DNA of 64,000 nt. Source: Chitinophaga deserti (GTDB taxonomy: Bacteria; Bacteroidota; Bacteroidia; Chitinophagales; Chitinophagaceae). Position numbers and translations under genes: made by a program. The notes below the pieces were generated by a model. The model did no database searches, was not told the DNA's origin, and was given only the letters and a program-made list of their open reading frames with translations. The stretch spans positions 558,001 to 622,000 of the forward strand of contig NZ_QFFK01000003.1 of the NCBI RefSeq assembly GCF_003149455.1, in the 5' to 3' direction. Shown in pieces: positions 36,763 through 45,427 of the stretch (positions are counted from its first letter, which is position 1; every line of letters begins with the position of its first letter).

Positions 36763-36793
36763 CAAAGATACGATAAATCTCCCTTTGAGGCAA
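36763..36793 (-). promoter_or_regulatory. Promoter of rpsA
   Basis: On the minus strand TTG (36793-36791), 20 nt, TATCTTTG (36770-36763). Initiation near 36756 leaves a leader of about 14 nt before the TTG start codon. Confidence 0.75.
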
Positions 36794-36927
36794 CTTTATT
36801 TGGTCAAAAGTGTTATTGAAAATGAGGGCTTTATGTATACAATGCCCAATTATCCGTTTCTTCCCAAAAAATGGAAAATTGGCTGTGGGAAAGGCCGGCG
36901 AGCATTTTTTTTCCTTAATTTTCCGGT

Positions 36928-37827
36928 ATGAACGGATCTACATTCAAAGCGGACATTAAATACTGGCTGAAACAGGAAAATACGGTTAACCATCTGATGA
37001 TCATTAACATAGCCGTATTCCTCATCGTCAGCATAGTACGGCTGTTCGCCTTCTTCGGCACTCCCTTCGCCACCCCGGCCTTCAATTTCATGGTTAATAA
37101 CCTGTCCCTGCATGTAGACGGTACCCTGCTTTACAAACCATGGGGGCTTATCACCTACATGTTCTTCCACGTTCACTGGATACATATTCTCTTCAATATG
37201 CTGACCTTCTTCTGGTTCGGCAACCTCTTCCGTTCAGAACTGGGTAACCGCCGCGTACTCCCCCTCTACCTCCTTGCCGGCATCTTCGGGGGATTACTCT
37301 ACGTTGCCGCCTATAACATCTTCCCGCAATCCCCCTACCTCGGCGGCCCCATGATCGGTGCATCGGGCGCCACCATGGCATTCCTCATCGCCAGCGCCAC
37401 CCTTATGCCCAATATGGAAATCGGCATCCTCGTAGGGCATGTAAAACTGAAATGGCTCGCTATCGCAGTACTGGTCATTAACCTTATTACCGTTCCCGAA
37501 GGCAACGTCGGTGGCATCCTCGCCCACTTCGGCGGCGCCCTCTTCGGCTTCGGATACATCCGCATCCTCAAATCCTCCGGCACCGACCTTTGCGCCCCCC
37601 TCATGAAACTGTTCGATAATCTCAATAATCTCTTCAGCCGCAGCAAAAGCTCCCCCTCCCGGTCCTTCAAACCTAAAAAATCACCCCTCCGCGTTGTCCG
37701 CAACCCGTCAGACGCATCCCATGCCTCCCGGCTCGATCAGCTGCTGGATAAGATCTCGGAAAAAGGGTATAATAGTCTTACCACCGAAGAAAAGCAGTGG
37801 CTCCGCCAGTACAGCAACGAAAAGTAA
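36928..37827 (+). CDS. Rhomboid family intramembrane serine protease
   Basis: Protein of 299 aa with six or more hydrophobic segments in the first 215 residues. Rhomboid motifs: HVHWIHILFNML (conserved His/Asn helix, about 76-87), GASGATMAFLIA with the catalytic Ser (about 144), and LAHFGGALFGFGYI with the catalytic His (about 194). The C-terminal about 80 residues are a basic Ser-rich linker and a small helical part ending RLDQLLDKISEKGYNSLTTEEKQWLRQYS, a module often attached to Bacteroidota rhomboids. Substrates are unknown. The gene stands alone before the sensor kinase. Confidence 0.93.
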   Translation: MNGSTFKADIKYWLKQENTVNHLMIINIAVFLIVSIVRLFAFFGTPFATPAFNFMVNNLSLHVDGTLLYKPWGLITYMFFHVHWIHILFNMLTFFWFGNLFRSELGNRRVLPLYLLAGIFGGLLYVAAYNIFPQSPYLGGPMIGASGATMAFLIASATLMPNMEIGILVGHVKLKWLAIAVLVINLITVPEGNVGGILAHFGGALFGFGYIRILKSSGTDLCAPLMKLFDNLNNLFSRSKSSPSRSFKPKKSPLRVVRNPSDASHASRLDQLLDKISEKGYNSLTTEEKQWLRQYSNEK

Positions 37828-37899
37828 CCGTTTAACATCCGATTAACCAGTAGTTCCCGGGAGATACGTACATTCCGGTAATAAAAATCCCGTTGTCCC

Positions 37900-39588
37900 A
37901 TGTCCGTTCAGACGATGGTCCGATCGGCCGGCAAACTGATAAAAACGATAATAAAAACGGGGACCAGAGGCCTGCATGATGAAGCCGCCATCCAGAGCGT
38001 CGTGTTAGTCAACAGCCTTAGCGTAGCACTTAGCCTGCTCGTGCTATTGATAGGTCCTTTCTTTTATTTGCTGACCGGCAACCCCTACATCGTATATCCT
38101 GCCCTTGCGGAATGCATCATTGCCGCTCTTCCTTTATATTTAAATTACACCAACCGCCATACCACCGCCGCACTCGTCACCTTCCTCAATCAATGTTCCG
38201 CCGTACTGTATTTCGGGCTTGCTTTGGGCGATGTGTTGCTCCTGCAGCTCATGGTTGTTTTCCTTATCGCTGTCACCTTCCTTATTTTTAAAAAGCCCCG
38301 CATCCGCCGCTTCTGCCTCCTTACCGCCGTTGCCGTACTCATTACCCTCGAAGCAGGGCATTACTTCCATATCGGCCAGTTCATTTACCTGGATCCCCAA
38401 ACCGCGGCCATCTTCCGCTGGTGCTCCATGGCCGGTATGCTTACCCTGATCGTATTAACGGGCAAACATTATGTCCGCAGCAGCGATTTCCGCCGCATCT
38501 TCCTTTACCAGATCACCCACGAGCTGCGTACACCGCTCAATGCCGTTATGCTGGCAGGGCAGCTTATCAAAAGGGAACTCACCTTTAAACCCGATGCCCG
38601 GCGTATTGCCGCATTAACCGACCATTTGCTGGCAGCGGGTAACAGTGCCGATAATATCCTTGGCAACGTACTTCAACTCGCCCGCAGTGAATCCGGCAGG
38701 CACGATGCCTCACAGGCATGTTCCATCGAAGTATTCCCGTTCTTTTCCCAGATCGTTCAGCTCCATGCCGTGATCGCGCAATACAGCAGCATGTCTCTCC
38801 GCCTGAGTGTGGAAAATATGCCGCCCTTCATTTCAGCAGACCCCGCCAAGCTGCATGTTATCACCGGCAACCTGCTGGCCCATGCCATTCAGTTTGCGGA
38901 CCGCAACAGTGAAGTAGGCGTGCTGGTACGCCGCGCGGGCGACCGCTGGGAGATCCGCGTCAGCAACGCAGGGCCGGGTATCACCGATGAGCAACTGGAG
39001 CATGTGTTTGAGCCATTCGTTACGCAGGGCAACCTCCAGGTGGAAGGTACCGGCCTAGGACTGTTCATCACCCGTGCCAAAACCCTTTCCATGGGTGGCC
39101 GCATTAATGTGGAAAACCAGCCGGGCGAGCGCACCACCTTCATCGTTTCCCTCCCCCTCATCACAACTGCCCCCGGCACCACGCCCAGCCTCCTGCCCGA
39201 TTCCGGAACGGCAGACGAAGCTCTGAACCTCCATGTGCTCATCGCAGACGATAATGACATGAACAACCTGCTCCTCGCTAAATTCCTGCGCCGTATGGGC
39301 TGCAGGGTATCCATGGCGGTAAACGGACTGGAAGCACTCCGCCAGGCAGCACATGCCACGCCCGACGTCATCATCCTCGATTACCACATGCCCGTTATGG
39401 ATGGGAAAGAAGTGCTGGAAAAAGTAAGGGAAGAAGCGAGCCTCAAACATATCCCCGTTATCATGGCCACGGCCGATGCATACCATTCCACCCGCCAGCT
39501 GCTCATGGATGCCGGCGCCACCGCCTTCCTCCAGAAACCCATCAGCTTCGGTATGCTGCAGCAAACCCTCCAGGCCTGCCTGAAATAA
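37900..39588 (+). CDS. Hybrid sensor histidine kinase / response regulator with unusual N-box
   Basis: Protein of 562 aa. About six hydrophobic segments (30-190) form a membrane sensor without a large periplasmic domain. The HisKA H-box is ITHELRTPLNAVM (His at about 207). The HATPase domain has GTGLGLFITR, but the N-box reads GNLLAHAIQFA, with His where the Mg/ATP-binding Asn normally stands. A C-terminal receiver domain (about 447-560) has the phospho-acceptor in IILDYHMP and Lys in LQKP. No partner DNA-binding regulator is adjacent. The altered N-box may reduce kinase activity. Confidence 0.9.
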   Translation: MSVQTMVRSAGKLIKTIIKTGTRGLHDEAAIQSVVLVNSLSVALSLLVLLIGPFFYLLTGNPYIVYPALAECIIAALPLYLNYTNRHTTAALVTFLNQCSAVLYFGLALGDVLLLQLMVVFLIAVTFLIFKKPRIRRFCLLTAVAVLITLEAGHYFHIGQFIYLDPQTAAIFRWCSMAGMLTLIVLTGKHYVRSSDFRRIFLYQITHELRTPLNAVMLAGQLIKRELTFKPDARRIAALTDHLLAAGNSADNILGNVLQLARSESGRHDASQACSIEVFPFFSQIVQLHAVIAQYSSMSLRLSVENMPPFISADPAKLHVITGNLLAHAIQFADRNSEVGVLVRRAGDRWEIRVSNAGPGITDEQLEHVFEPFVTQGNLQVEGTGLGLFITRAKTLSMGGRINVENQPGERTTFIVSLPLITTAPGTTPSLLPDSGTADEALNLHVLIADDNDMNNLLLAKFLRRMGCRVSMAVNGLEALRQAAHATPDVIILDYHMPVMDGKEVLEKVREEASLKHIPVIMATADAYHSTRQLLMDAGATAFLQKPISFGMLQQTLQACLK

Positions 39589-39843
39589 AAAAGCCCCGGA
39601 GAACCGGGACCTTACTTCAGATCATTTATCAGTAAACGTAAAATCCAATTTTCATCTGCTGCCATGGCAACGGACGGTTAAACCCATGCACTTATCAGCA
39701 GCCCCAACAAGATACAGGCCTTCCCTCCTGAATCATACCCCGCTGCACACAAAAGACCGCAATGGGAGATTTTTCTCCGGCTTACCGGCGGGAATTGTCT
39801 GCCTTACGTCAGGCAACAGCGGTGAATCCCGCTATGAAATGCC

Positions 39844-39851
39844 TATCTTTG
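39844..39851 (+). promoter_or_regulatory. Promoter -7 element for ispH
   Basis: TATCTTTG is a full TAnnTTTG match. Initiation near 39858 gives a leader of about 9 nt before the ATG at 39867. No -33 TTG is at the right distance. Confidence 0.55.
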
Positions 39852-39866
39852 CCTATCGTATAAGCC

Positions 39867-41093
39867 ATGAAAACATTCAACGTACCCATCATATACCGTA
39901 GTCCGCTCATCTCTGCCATTAAACAGCAAAGAAAGCAGCAGGACCGTATGAAAAAAGACTTCACCCCTACCCGCCTGGAATTTGGTCCGCTAACGATTTT
40001 GCTGGCCCGGCACTTCGGGTTTTGCTATGGCGTGGAAAACGCAATCGAGATCGCCTTCCGGACTGTAGAAGAAAATGAAGGGAAGCGGATATTTCTGCTG
40101 AGTGAGATGATCCACAATCCGCAGGTGAATAACGACCTCCTTTCCCGCGGGGTACAGTTTCTTATGGATACTTCCGGTAAACAGCTCATTCCCTGGGAAT
40201 CGCTGCATGCCGATGATATCGTGATCATACCCGCCTTTGGCACCACACTGGAAATTGAATCACACCTCGAATCACTGGGGATTGCCCCGCTGAAATACAA
40301 TACCACCTGTCCATTCGTTGAGCGTGTATGGAATAAGGCCGAACAAATTGGCGCCAAGGAATATACCGTGATTGTACATGGTAAACCTAAGCATGAGGAA
40401 ACCCGTGCCACCTTCTCCCACAGCCGCTCCCACACCCCCACCATTGTGGTGAAGGATATGGAGCAAACCCACAGGCTGGCAGCGTACATCCGTGAGCAGG
40501 TGCCTGCCGAAGGTTTTTATGAAGAGTTCAAAGGCCAGTACAGCGAAGGCTTCGATGTTACCAAACACCTCCAGCGTGTTGGCGTCGTGAACCAGACCAC
40601 CATGCTCGCTTCCGAAACACAGGCCATCGCAGACTATGTGCGCCAGGCTATCCAGGAACATTATCAGCTGCCAGACGACCGTATTGCCGAACGCTTTGCC
40701 GATACACGCGATACGCTTTGCTATGCTACCAACGATAATCAGACTGCCGTAACCGGTATGCTCGACGAAGCAGCCGATCTCGCCATTGTGGTAGGCGGCT
40801 ACAACAGCTCTAACACCTCGCACCTCGTAGAGCTTTGTGAAGAAAAACTTCCCACTTACTTTATATCATCCGAAGAAAAGCTCATCTCTCAGAACGAGCT
40901 GCTGCATTACGATTTTCACCACCAGCAGGAACTCCACAGCACCGGCTACCTCCCTGCCAAAGAAAAGGTAACCCTGTTGCTGACAAGTGGCGCTTCCTGC
41001 CCCGATGCTATCGTGGAAGGCGTTATCCGTAAACTGGCCGGTTTCTACGGACAGGCGCATATGGTAGACGAAACTGCCGAGGCATGGTCTTAA
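39867..41093 (+). CDS. ispH: 4-hydroxy-3-methylbut-2-enyl diphosphate reductase
   Basis: Last enzyme of the MEP isoprenoid pathway, giving IPP and DMAPP with a 4Fe-4S cluster. The 408-aa length is that of the long IspH/LytB branch known from cyanobacteria, plants and many Bacteroidota. The three cluster cysteines are in HFGFCYG (Cys53), NTTCPFVERVW and SGASCPDA. HGKPKHEET, NQTTM and GGYNSSNTSHL are further family motifs. The first 30 residues are basic and variable; a start at M28 is possible, but the promoter position fits 39867. Confidence 0.95.
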   Translation: MKTFNVPIIYRSPLISAIKQQRKQQDRMKKDFTPTRLEFGPLTILLARHFGFCYGVENAIEIAFRTVEENEGKRIFLLSEMIHNPQVNNDLLSRGVQFLMDTSGKQLIPWESLHADDIVIIPAFGTTLEIESHLESLGIAPLKYNTTCPFVERVWNKAEQIGAKEYTVIVHGKPKHEETRATFSHSRSHTPTIVVKDMEQTHRLAAYIREQVPAEGFYEEFKGQYSEGFDVTKHLQRVGVVNQTTMLASETQAIADYVRQAIQEHYQLPDDRIAERFADTRDTLCYATNDNQTAVTGMLDEAADLAIVVGGYNSSNTSHLVELCEEKLPTYFISSEEKLISQNELLHYDFHHQQELHSTGYLPAKEKVTLLLTSGASCPDAIVEGVIRKLAGFYGQAHMVDETAEAWS

Positions 41094-41130
41094 TTAGACA
41101 ACTACACTGACTAACAATCTTGCAGATATG

Positions 41131-41163
41131 AAAAAAGCACCGCTGAACGGTGCTTTTTTTCTT
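41131..41163 (+). terminator. Terminator of ispH
   Basis: AAAAAAGCACCG and CGGTGCTTTTTT form a perfect 12-bp stem with a 5-nt loop and a T run. Confidence 0.92.
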
Positions 41164-41348
41164 TGGGGGTAATCAAACGCTAGTAATGCAGAGAAAATTA
41201 ATTTTGGGGCCAGATAACAAACAAGTGATAATTGCTGGTACAAAAGTACTATCGCAGGCATATGCCCGCAACCGGGAATTAATATCCGGTATCGATTACC
41301 ATATAAGTGGCGGTTGAAAAGTGAAAATCGGAGTGGTGAAAGGGCTAT

Positions 41349-42110
41349 TTAGAAGTGCATGGCCTTTTTGAGGAAGTCTGCCTTACGCCTGCGTGACACT
41401 TCTACCTGTGTACCATCGCTCATCAGCGCAAATCCGCCCTCACCCTGAATATAACTATCCATCTGCTGGAGGTTGATAAGATGGGAGTTATGGACGCGGA
41501 AGAAGTCCACATCGGTCAGTAACTCTTCAAACTCCTTTAGCGGCTTGGAAACAAGGAGCTGCTTGCGGTCGGTAAAAAATAATTTCGTGTAGTTACCCGT
41601 AGATTCACAACGTACGATCTGTTGCACGGGCATAAATACCAGTCCGTTGATGGTTGGCAGCGCTATCTTTTTGTTTGTCTGCTGCAATGTTTTCATATTC
41701 TGCAGAAACATTTCAAGGGGTGCCATGCCGGGCTCCGGGCGGTTTTGCCGGCGTTCCTGGAATTTGCGGAGCGCATCCTGCAGCTCCTGTACACTGAAAG
41801 GTTTGAGTAAATAATCGAGTGCGTTAAACTTGATAGCTTTAAGTGCGTATTGTTCGTATGCGGTGGTAAAAATAACGTCGAACGGTATGCGGTCGAATTG
41901 TTTGAGGAGTTCAAACCCATTCTGGTGTGGCATTTCCACATCAAGGAATACAAGATCGGGGTGCATTTCATCGATGATACGGCGGGCATCCTGTACGCTT
42001 TTGACTCCTGCCAGCACAGTAACTTCCGGACACTTTTTAGACAGCATCGTTTGCAATGCATCGATACAATGTTGCTCATCGTCTACGATAATGGTTCTGA
42101 TTTCGCTCAT
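41349..42110 (-). CDS. LytTR-type response regulator
   Basis: Protein of 253 aa. The receiver domain (about 5-120) contains the acidic pocket IIVDDEQHC and the phospho-acceptor in LVFLDVEMPHQNG (Asp56). The C-terminal LytTR DNA-binding domain (about 145-250) includes RCESTGNYTKLFF, FFRVHNSHLINLQQM and LSDGT-like VEVSRRRK. It is the cognate regulator of the LytS-type kinase encoded 16 nt upstream in the same direction. The target genes cannot be read from the sequence. A flanking 190-nt gap to ispH holds nothing else I can identify. Confidence 0.92.
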   Translation of the reverse strand: MSEIRTIIVDDEQHCIDALQTMLSKKCPEVTVLAGVKSVQDARRIIDEMHPDLVFLDVEMPHQNGFELLKQFDRIPFDVIFTTAYEQYALKAIKFNALDYLLKPFSVQELQDALRKFQERRQNRPEPGMAPLEMFLQNMKTLQQTNKKIALPTINGLVFMPVQQIVRCESTGNYTKLFFTDRKQLLVSKPLKEFEELLTDVDFFRVHNSHLINLQQMDSYIQGEGGFALMSDGTQVEVSRRRKADFLKKAMHF

Positions 42111-42126
42111 GACGGAATATTTACTT

Positions 42127-44076
42127 TTAAAATAAAAACTCAGCCGGCAGTACGATGCGTACTTTCGTTCCTGCGGCTTCGCCTTCCGGCCCGTGGAGGT
42201 CGGTGATCTCTACATTGGCGTCTTTCGTATTATTGATTTTACGGATCAGCGCAATCCTTCCTTCCGTTACTTTCATACCCATGGAATTGTGCAGCCGGTC
42301 TTTCTTTTCCCTGATTTCCATCGCCAGCTTCCGCCCTATCCCGTTATCGGTTACCGTCACCTCGAGGATTCTTCCGGAAAGGGTAACCGTAATATCGAGC
42401 TTTCCTTTCTCTTTCCTGTGAACGAGGCCGTGCCAGATAGCGTTTTCCACATACGGCTGGATGATCATAGGCGGGATAAGTACTTCCTCTTCATTGATCT
42501 CATCATCTACAATGATTTGATAATCAAACATATGATTGCAGCGTAGCGCCTCCAGATCGAGGTACAGCCGCAAAGAATCCAGTTCCTTATTCAGCGGGAT
42601 AAAAGTATGCTGGCTATTATCCAGGATCATCCGCATCAGTTTGGAAAACTTCGTGAGGTACTCAGATGCTTCTTCCTGGTTATTGCTCCAGATATATCGG
42701 TGGATGGAGTTGAGGGAGTTAAAAATGAAGTGGGGGTTCATCTGCGAGCGGAGCGAGCGCAGCTCCAGCTGAAGCGTTTGCCGGTTAGCCTGCAGGTTTC
42801 GGTGGCGGATGTAAAAGAAACCGCCTACTATCAGCATGAAAAGGAATCCGGCAAGGGCAATCACCAGCGCCAGGTTACGGCGGATGCGCAGCTGGTTGAT
42901 TTCCTGATCCTGCTGCAGCACTTTGATCTGGTTATCTTTCTTGTGTACTTCATGCAGCGCTTTCATCTGGGCAAACTCTGTACTGGTCCTTTCTTCAAGG
43001 ATACTGTCCTTATACTGGAGGGAACGCTGTGTGTTATCGAACGACTTTTCAAAATCCCCCGACCGTTTGAAGTTGTCGGCCATGGCTTTATAGCCTTCCT
43101 GGAGGATGTAGTTGAAGGTCCATTTATGCCCGAGGTCCAGCGCCTGCTGGATGTATTTGCGGGCTTCAGGGAGCTTCCCTTCTTCATTAAGGAGCCTGCC
43201 GATAGAAATGTAGTTCTCCGCCAGGTGCACCTTATCTTCCACCTGCTCGTTGGCTTCGAGGGCTTTCTGAAGGTATACCATGGCAGCTTCCTTATTCCCT
43301 TTTTTCTGATACGCCGTGCCGAGGCAGGTATAGCAGATGGCCATACCCGTGTGGTTATTGAGCTGCTGGTTCACAGCGAGGGAGCGCTCGTAGTAATCGA
43401 TGGCGCGGTCCAGCTGGTTAAGCCCTTCGTAGGCGTATCCCAGGTTACCAAGGTTAATGGCTACCCCAAGGGGGTTATTGCCTTTCTCTTCCAGTTCAAG
43501 GGCACGGGTGAATTCCCGGATGGCGGCGTCGTATTTGCCATCGGAAAGGTAAATGTTACCGATGGAATTGATGGCAACCGTGAGGGCGCGGGGCTCATTG
43601 ATCTTCTCCGCGATCTTGAGCGCCTGGAAGTGGTGTTCGAAGGCTTTCTCCAGCATTTCCCGCCTGCGGTAGTCTACCCCCGCATTGTTGTGAGACACGG
43701 CTATAAGGAGCTCATTCTTGCTTTCAATGGCTGCTTTGAGTGCCTGCTCGTGGTATTCGGTGGCCAGGATGTACTGGGATTTGTTGCGGCGGGAGGTGCC
43801 GATGTCGTTATAGGCTTCCGCACGGCCTTTCGGGTAACGGAGGCGGCCTGACAGTGCCAGGGCTTCCTGCAGAAAGGGGTTCTCTCTCCCGCTTTTATCG
43901 AAATACCGGTACAAACCCCGTGATTTGGAGAGGTATGCATTTACTTTAGCTGTATCGTCGGGGAGGGCCCGGATGGAATCCAGGGTGCGGAAAACCCGCA
44001 CGGAATCCTGTGCAGATGCACATACCATGAAGAATAACTGCAGCGAGAGCAGGAAAATGGACCTTCTTAGAAACAT
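42127..44076 (-). CDS. TPR-containing LytS-type sensor histidine kinase
   Basis: Protein of 649 aa. A signal peptide (about 1-22, ending ASAQ) exports a periplasmic TPR sensor region (about 60-370, repeats such as GVAINLGNLGYAYEGLNQLDRAIDYYERSL). A single transmembrane helix (about 400-420, LALVIALAGFLFMLIVGGFF) and short coiled coil lead to the His_kinase domain with RSQMNPHFIFNSLNSI (phospho-acceptor His) and a HATPase region with ending motifs DNGIGRK and SMGMKV. It signals to the LytTR regulator encoded immediately downstream. This architecture is widespread in Chitinophagaceae. Confidence 0.92.
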   Translation of the reverse strand: MFLRRSIFLLSLQLFFMVCASAQDSVRVFRTLDSIRALPDDTAKVNAYLSKSRGLYRYFDKSGRENPFLQEALALSGRLRYPKGRAEAYNDIGTSRRNKSQYILATEYHEQALKAAIESKNELLIAVSHNNAGVDYRRREMLEKAFEHHFQALKIAEKINEPRALTVAINSIGNIYLSDGKYDAAIREFTRALELEEKGNNPLGVAINLGNLGYAYEGLNQLDRAIDYYERSLAVNQQLNNHTGMAICYTCLGTAYQKKGNKEAAMVYLQKALEANEQVEDKVHLAENYISIGRLLNEEGKLPEARKYIQQALDLGHKWTFNYILQEGYKAMADNFKRSGDFEKSFDNTQRSLQYKDSILEERTSTEFAQMKALHEVHKKDNQIKVLQQDQEINQLRIRRNLALVIALAGFLFMLIVGGFFYIRHRNLQANRQTLQLELRSLRSQMNPHFIFNSLNSIHRYIWSNNQEEASEYLTKFSKLMRMILDNSQHTFIPLNKELDSLRLYLDLEALRCNHMFDYQIIVDDEINEEEVLIPPMIIQPYVENAIWHGLVHRKEKGKLDITVTLSGRILEVTVTDNGIGRKLAMEIREKKDRLHNSMGMKVTEGRIALIRKINNTKDANVEITDLHGPEGEAAGTKVRIVLPAEFLF

Positions 44077-44149
44077 GCGTTAATGGAGCAAACAGCTTCC
44101 ACAAGTTAAAATAAAAGTGTGAAACGGCGTTATCCGGGGTTAAATGATG

Positions 44150-44173
44150 AAGGGGCGAAAGAATTCGCCCCTT
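44150..44173. terminator. Hairpin, possible terminator
   Basis: AAGGGGCGAA and TTCGCCCCTT form a perfect 10-bp stem with a 4-nt loop. The T run is modest on the plus strand (TTTCCTATT) and poor on the minus strand, so direction and function are uncertain. Confidence 0.4.
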
Positions 44174-44178
44174 TCCTA

Positions 44179-44298
44179 TTAACCGAATACACCTACTGAA
44201 AATATGAAACGGGGCGGTTTACGCCGCCGGATCACATTGCGTTTGCAAGCTCGCCAGCCGGTGTGGCATGGCGGTGCGTAATATATTTCAGAGTTCAT
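44179..44298 (-). CDS. Candidate 39-aa basic peptide
   Basis: From ATG at 44298 the frame encodes a 39-residue peptide beginning MNSEIYYAPPCHTGWRACKR and ending in a basic stretch (VIRRRKPP) and FSVGVFG. Its stop lies 5 nt before the hairpin at 44150-44173. There is no recognised family and no clear ribosome-binding site. It may be a chance ORF. Confidence 0.2.
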   Translation of the reverse strand: MNSEIYYAPPCHTGWRACKRNVIRRRKPPRFIFSVGVFG

Positions 44299-44649
44299 TG
44301 TTATACGGTTAATAGATTGGTCTTTTAACTGGATGCAGTCCGGATATGGCTCAAAGCCTTTGGACAATCACAAAAACCGCTGATTGCTGCAGATGGCAGG
44401 TTGCCGGCGGCGCAGCGCGGCGTCCGGGAACATGTGTCAACAAGTTGACTGGCAACAAAGTAGCAGGTTTTTTTCCAGGAATAAGTCACAGGTCCAAAAA
44501 TATCGGGGCGGCATGTAACACACATGTTTCCCTATTGGGAAAATCTACGCCAAGACCAATAAATAATGCAGGAATTTCGGAGGATGAGGCTAATGAGGTA
44601 TAGTATAGTACCCTAAAGGTAATAACGTTTTTTTGATATACAAAAAAAA

Positions 44650-45339
44650 TCAGGACGAATGTGCCATGATTGCATCTTCCACCCACTGGCTCACCAGATC
44701 GAGCTGCTCGTCCATAGTCAGCTGGCTGTTATCGAGGATAATGGCATCGTCTGCTCTGCGGAGGGGGCTAACTTCACGGTTGGAGTCGATATAATCGCGG
44801 AGTTCGAGGTTTTCCTTCACCTCATGTAGGGTAATATTGGGGTTCTTGGCATACAGTTCCTTGAAGCGGCGCTGTACACGTATGGCAGGATCTGCCGTCA
44901 TAAATATCTTCAGTTCTGCATGGGGGAACACCACGGTTCCGATATCCCTTCCATCCATCACAATACCACGTGCATCTCCCATCTTCTGCTGCTGGGCAAC
45001 GGCAAACGTACGCACTTCCCGGATAGCTGCCACTTCACTCACTTTCTCCGCTACCAGCATCTCACGGATCATTGGCTCCACGTTCTCTTCATTGAGATAC
45101 ATATCGCTCTGCCCTGTCAGCTGGTTGTAAACAAATTCGAGATGAATGCTGTCTAACGCGGTTTTTACCTGGTAAGGATCCGCCCAATCTATCCGGTGCT
45201 GGATAAAATACAGGGTAATAGCACGGTACATGGCACCACTATCGATATACAGATAGTTCAGCTTCGCAGCCAGTTGCTTGGCCAGCGTGCTTTTCCCGCA
45301 GGAAGAATATCCGTCTATAGTGATGATGATCTTTTTCAA
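44650..45339 (-). CDS. cmk: Cytidylate kinase
   Basis: Protein of 229 aa that phosphorylates CMP and dCMP with ATP. Motifs: P-loop IDGYSSCGKSTLAKQLA (about 8-24), YIDSGAMYRAITL, DGRDIGTVVFPHA (about 129-141) and RRFKEL. The length matches bacterial Cmk. It has a consensus promoter (45386-45416) and about 40 nt of leader. The Ser-Ser-Cys variant of the P-loop (GYSSCGKST) is common in Bacteroidota. Confidence 0.96.
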   Translation of the reverse strand: MKKIIITIDGYSSCGKSTLAKQLAAKLNYLYIDSGAMYRAITLYFIQHRIDWADPYQVKTALDSIHLEFVYNQLTGQSDMYLNEENVEPMIREMLVAEKVSEVAAIREVRTFAVAQQQKMGDARGIVMDGRDIGTVVFPHAELKIFMTADPAIRVQRRFKELYAKNPNITLHEVKENLELRDYIDSNREVSPLRRADDAIILDNSQLTMDEQLDLVSQWVEDAIMAHSS

Positions 45340-45385
45340 TGCCCGGTATTTAATTAAGCGTAGGTGTAGGTCTTGTCAGACACTG

Positions 45386-45416
45386 CAAATTTGCTTCAAT
45401 TCCGGGAATTTACAAA
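45386..45416 (-). promoter_or_regulatory. Promoter of cmk
   Basis: On the minus strand TTTG (45416-45413), 19 nt, CAAATTTG (45393-45386); one deviation from TAnnTTTG at the first base. Initiation near 45379. Confidence 0.65.
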
Positions 45417-45427
45417 GGATTTTGTTG

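Larger units (their letters stand above)
44077..44649. other. Intergenic region with several short inverted repeats
   Basis: Apart from one doubtful small ORF (44179-44298), no gene is visible. The stretch holds a 10-bp hairpin at 44150-44173 and small palindromes GTCAAC/GTTGAC (44436-44449) and TTTCCC/GGGAAA (about 44527-44542). Their role is unknown. Confidence 0.5.

Noticed and set aside
36743..36793. TTG at 36793 as the rpsA start
   Set aside because: This TTG is the -33 element of the rpsA promoter; the predicted transcript begins downstream of it.
44370..44640. tRNA or small RNA in the cmk spacer
   Set aside because: I could not draw a cloverleaf or any tRNA conserved arm; only short palindromes are present.
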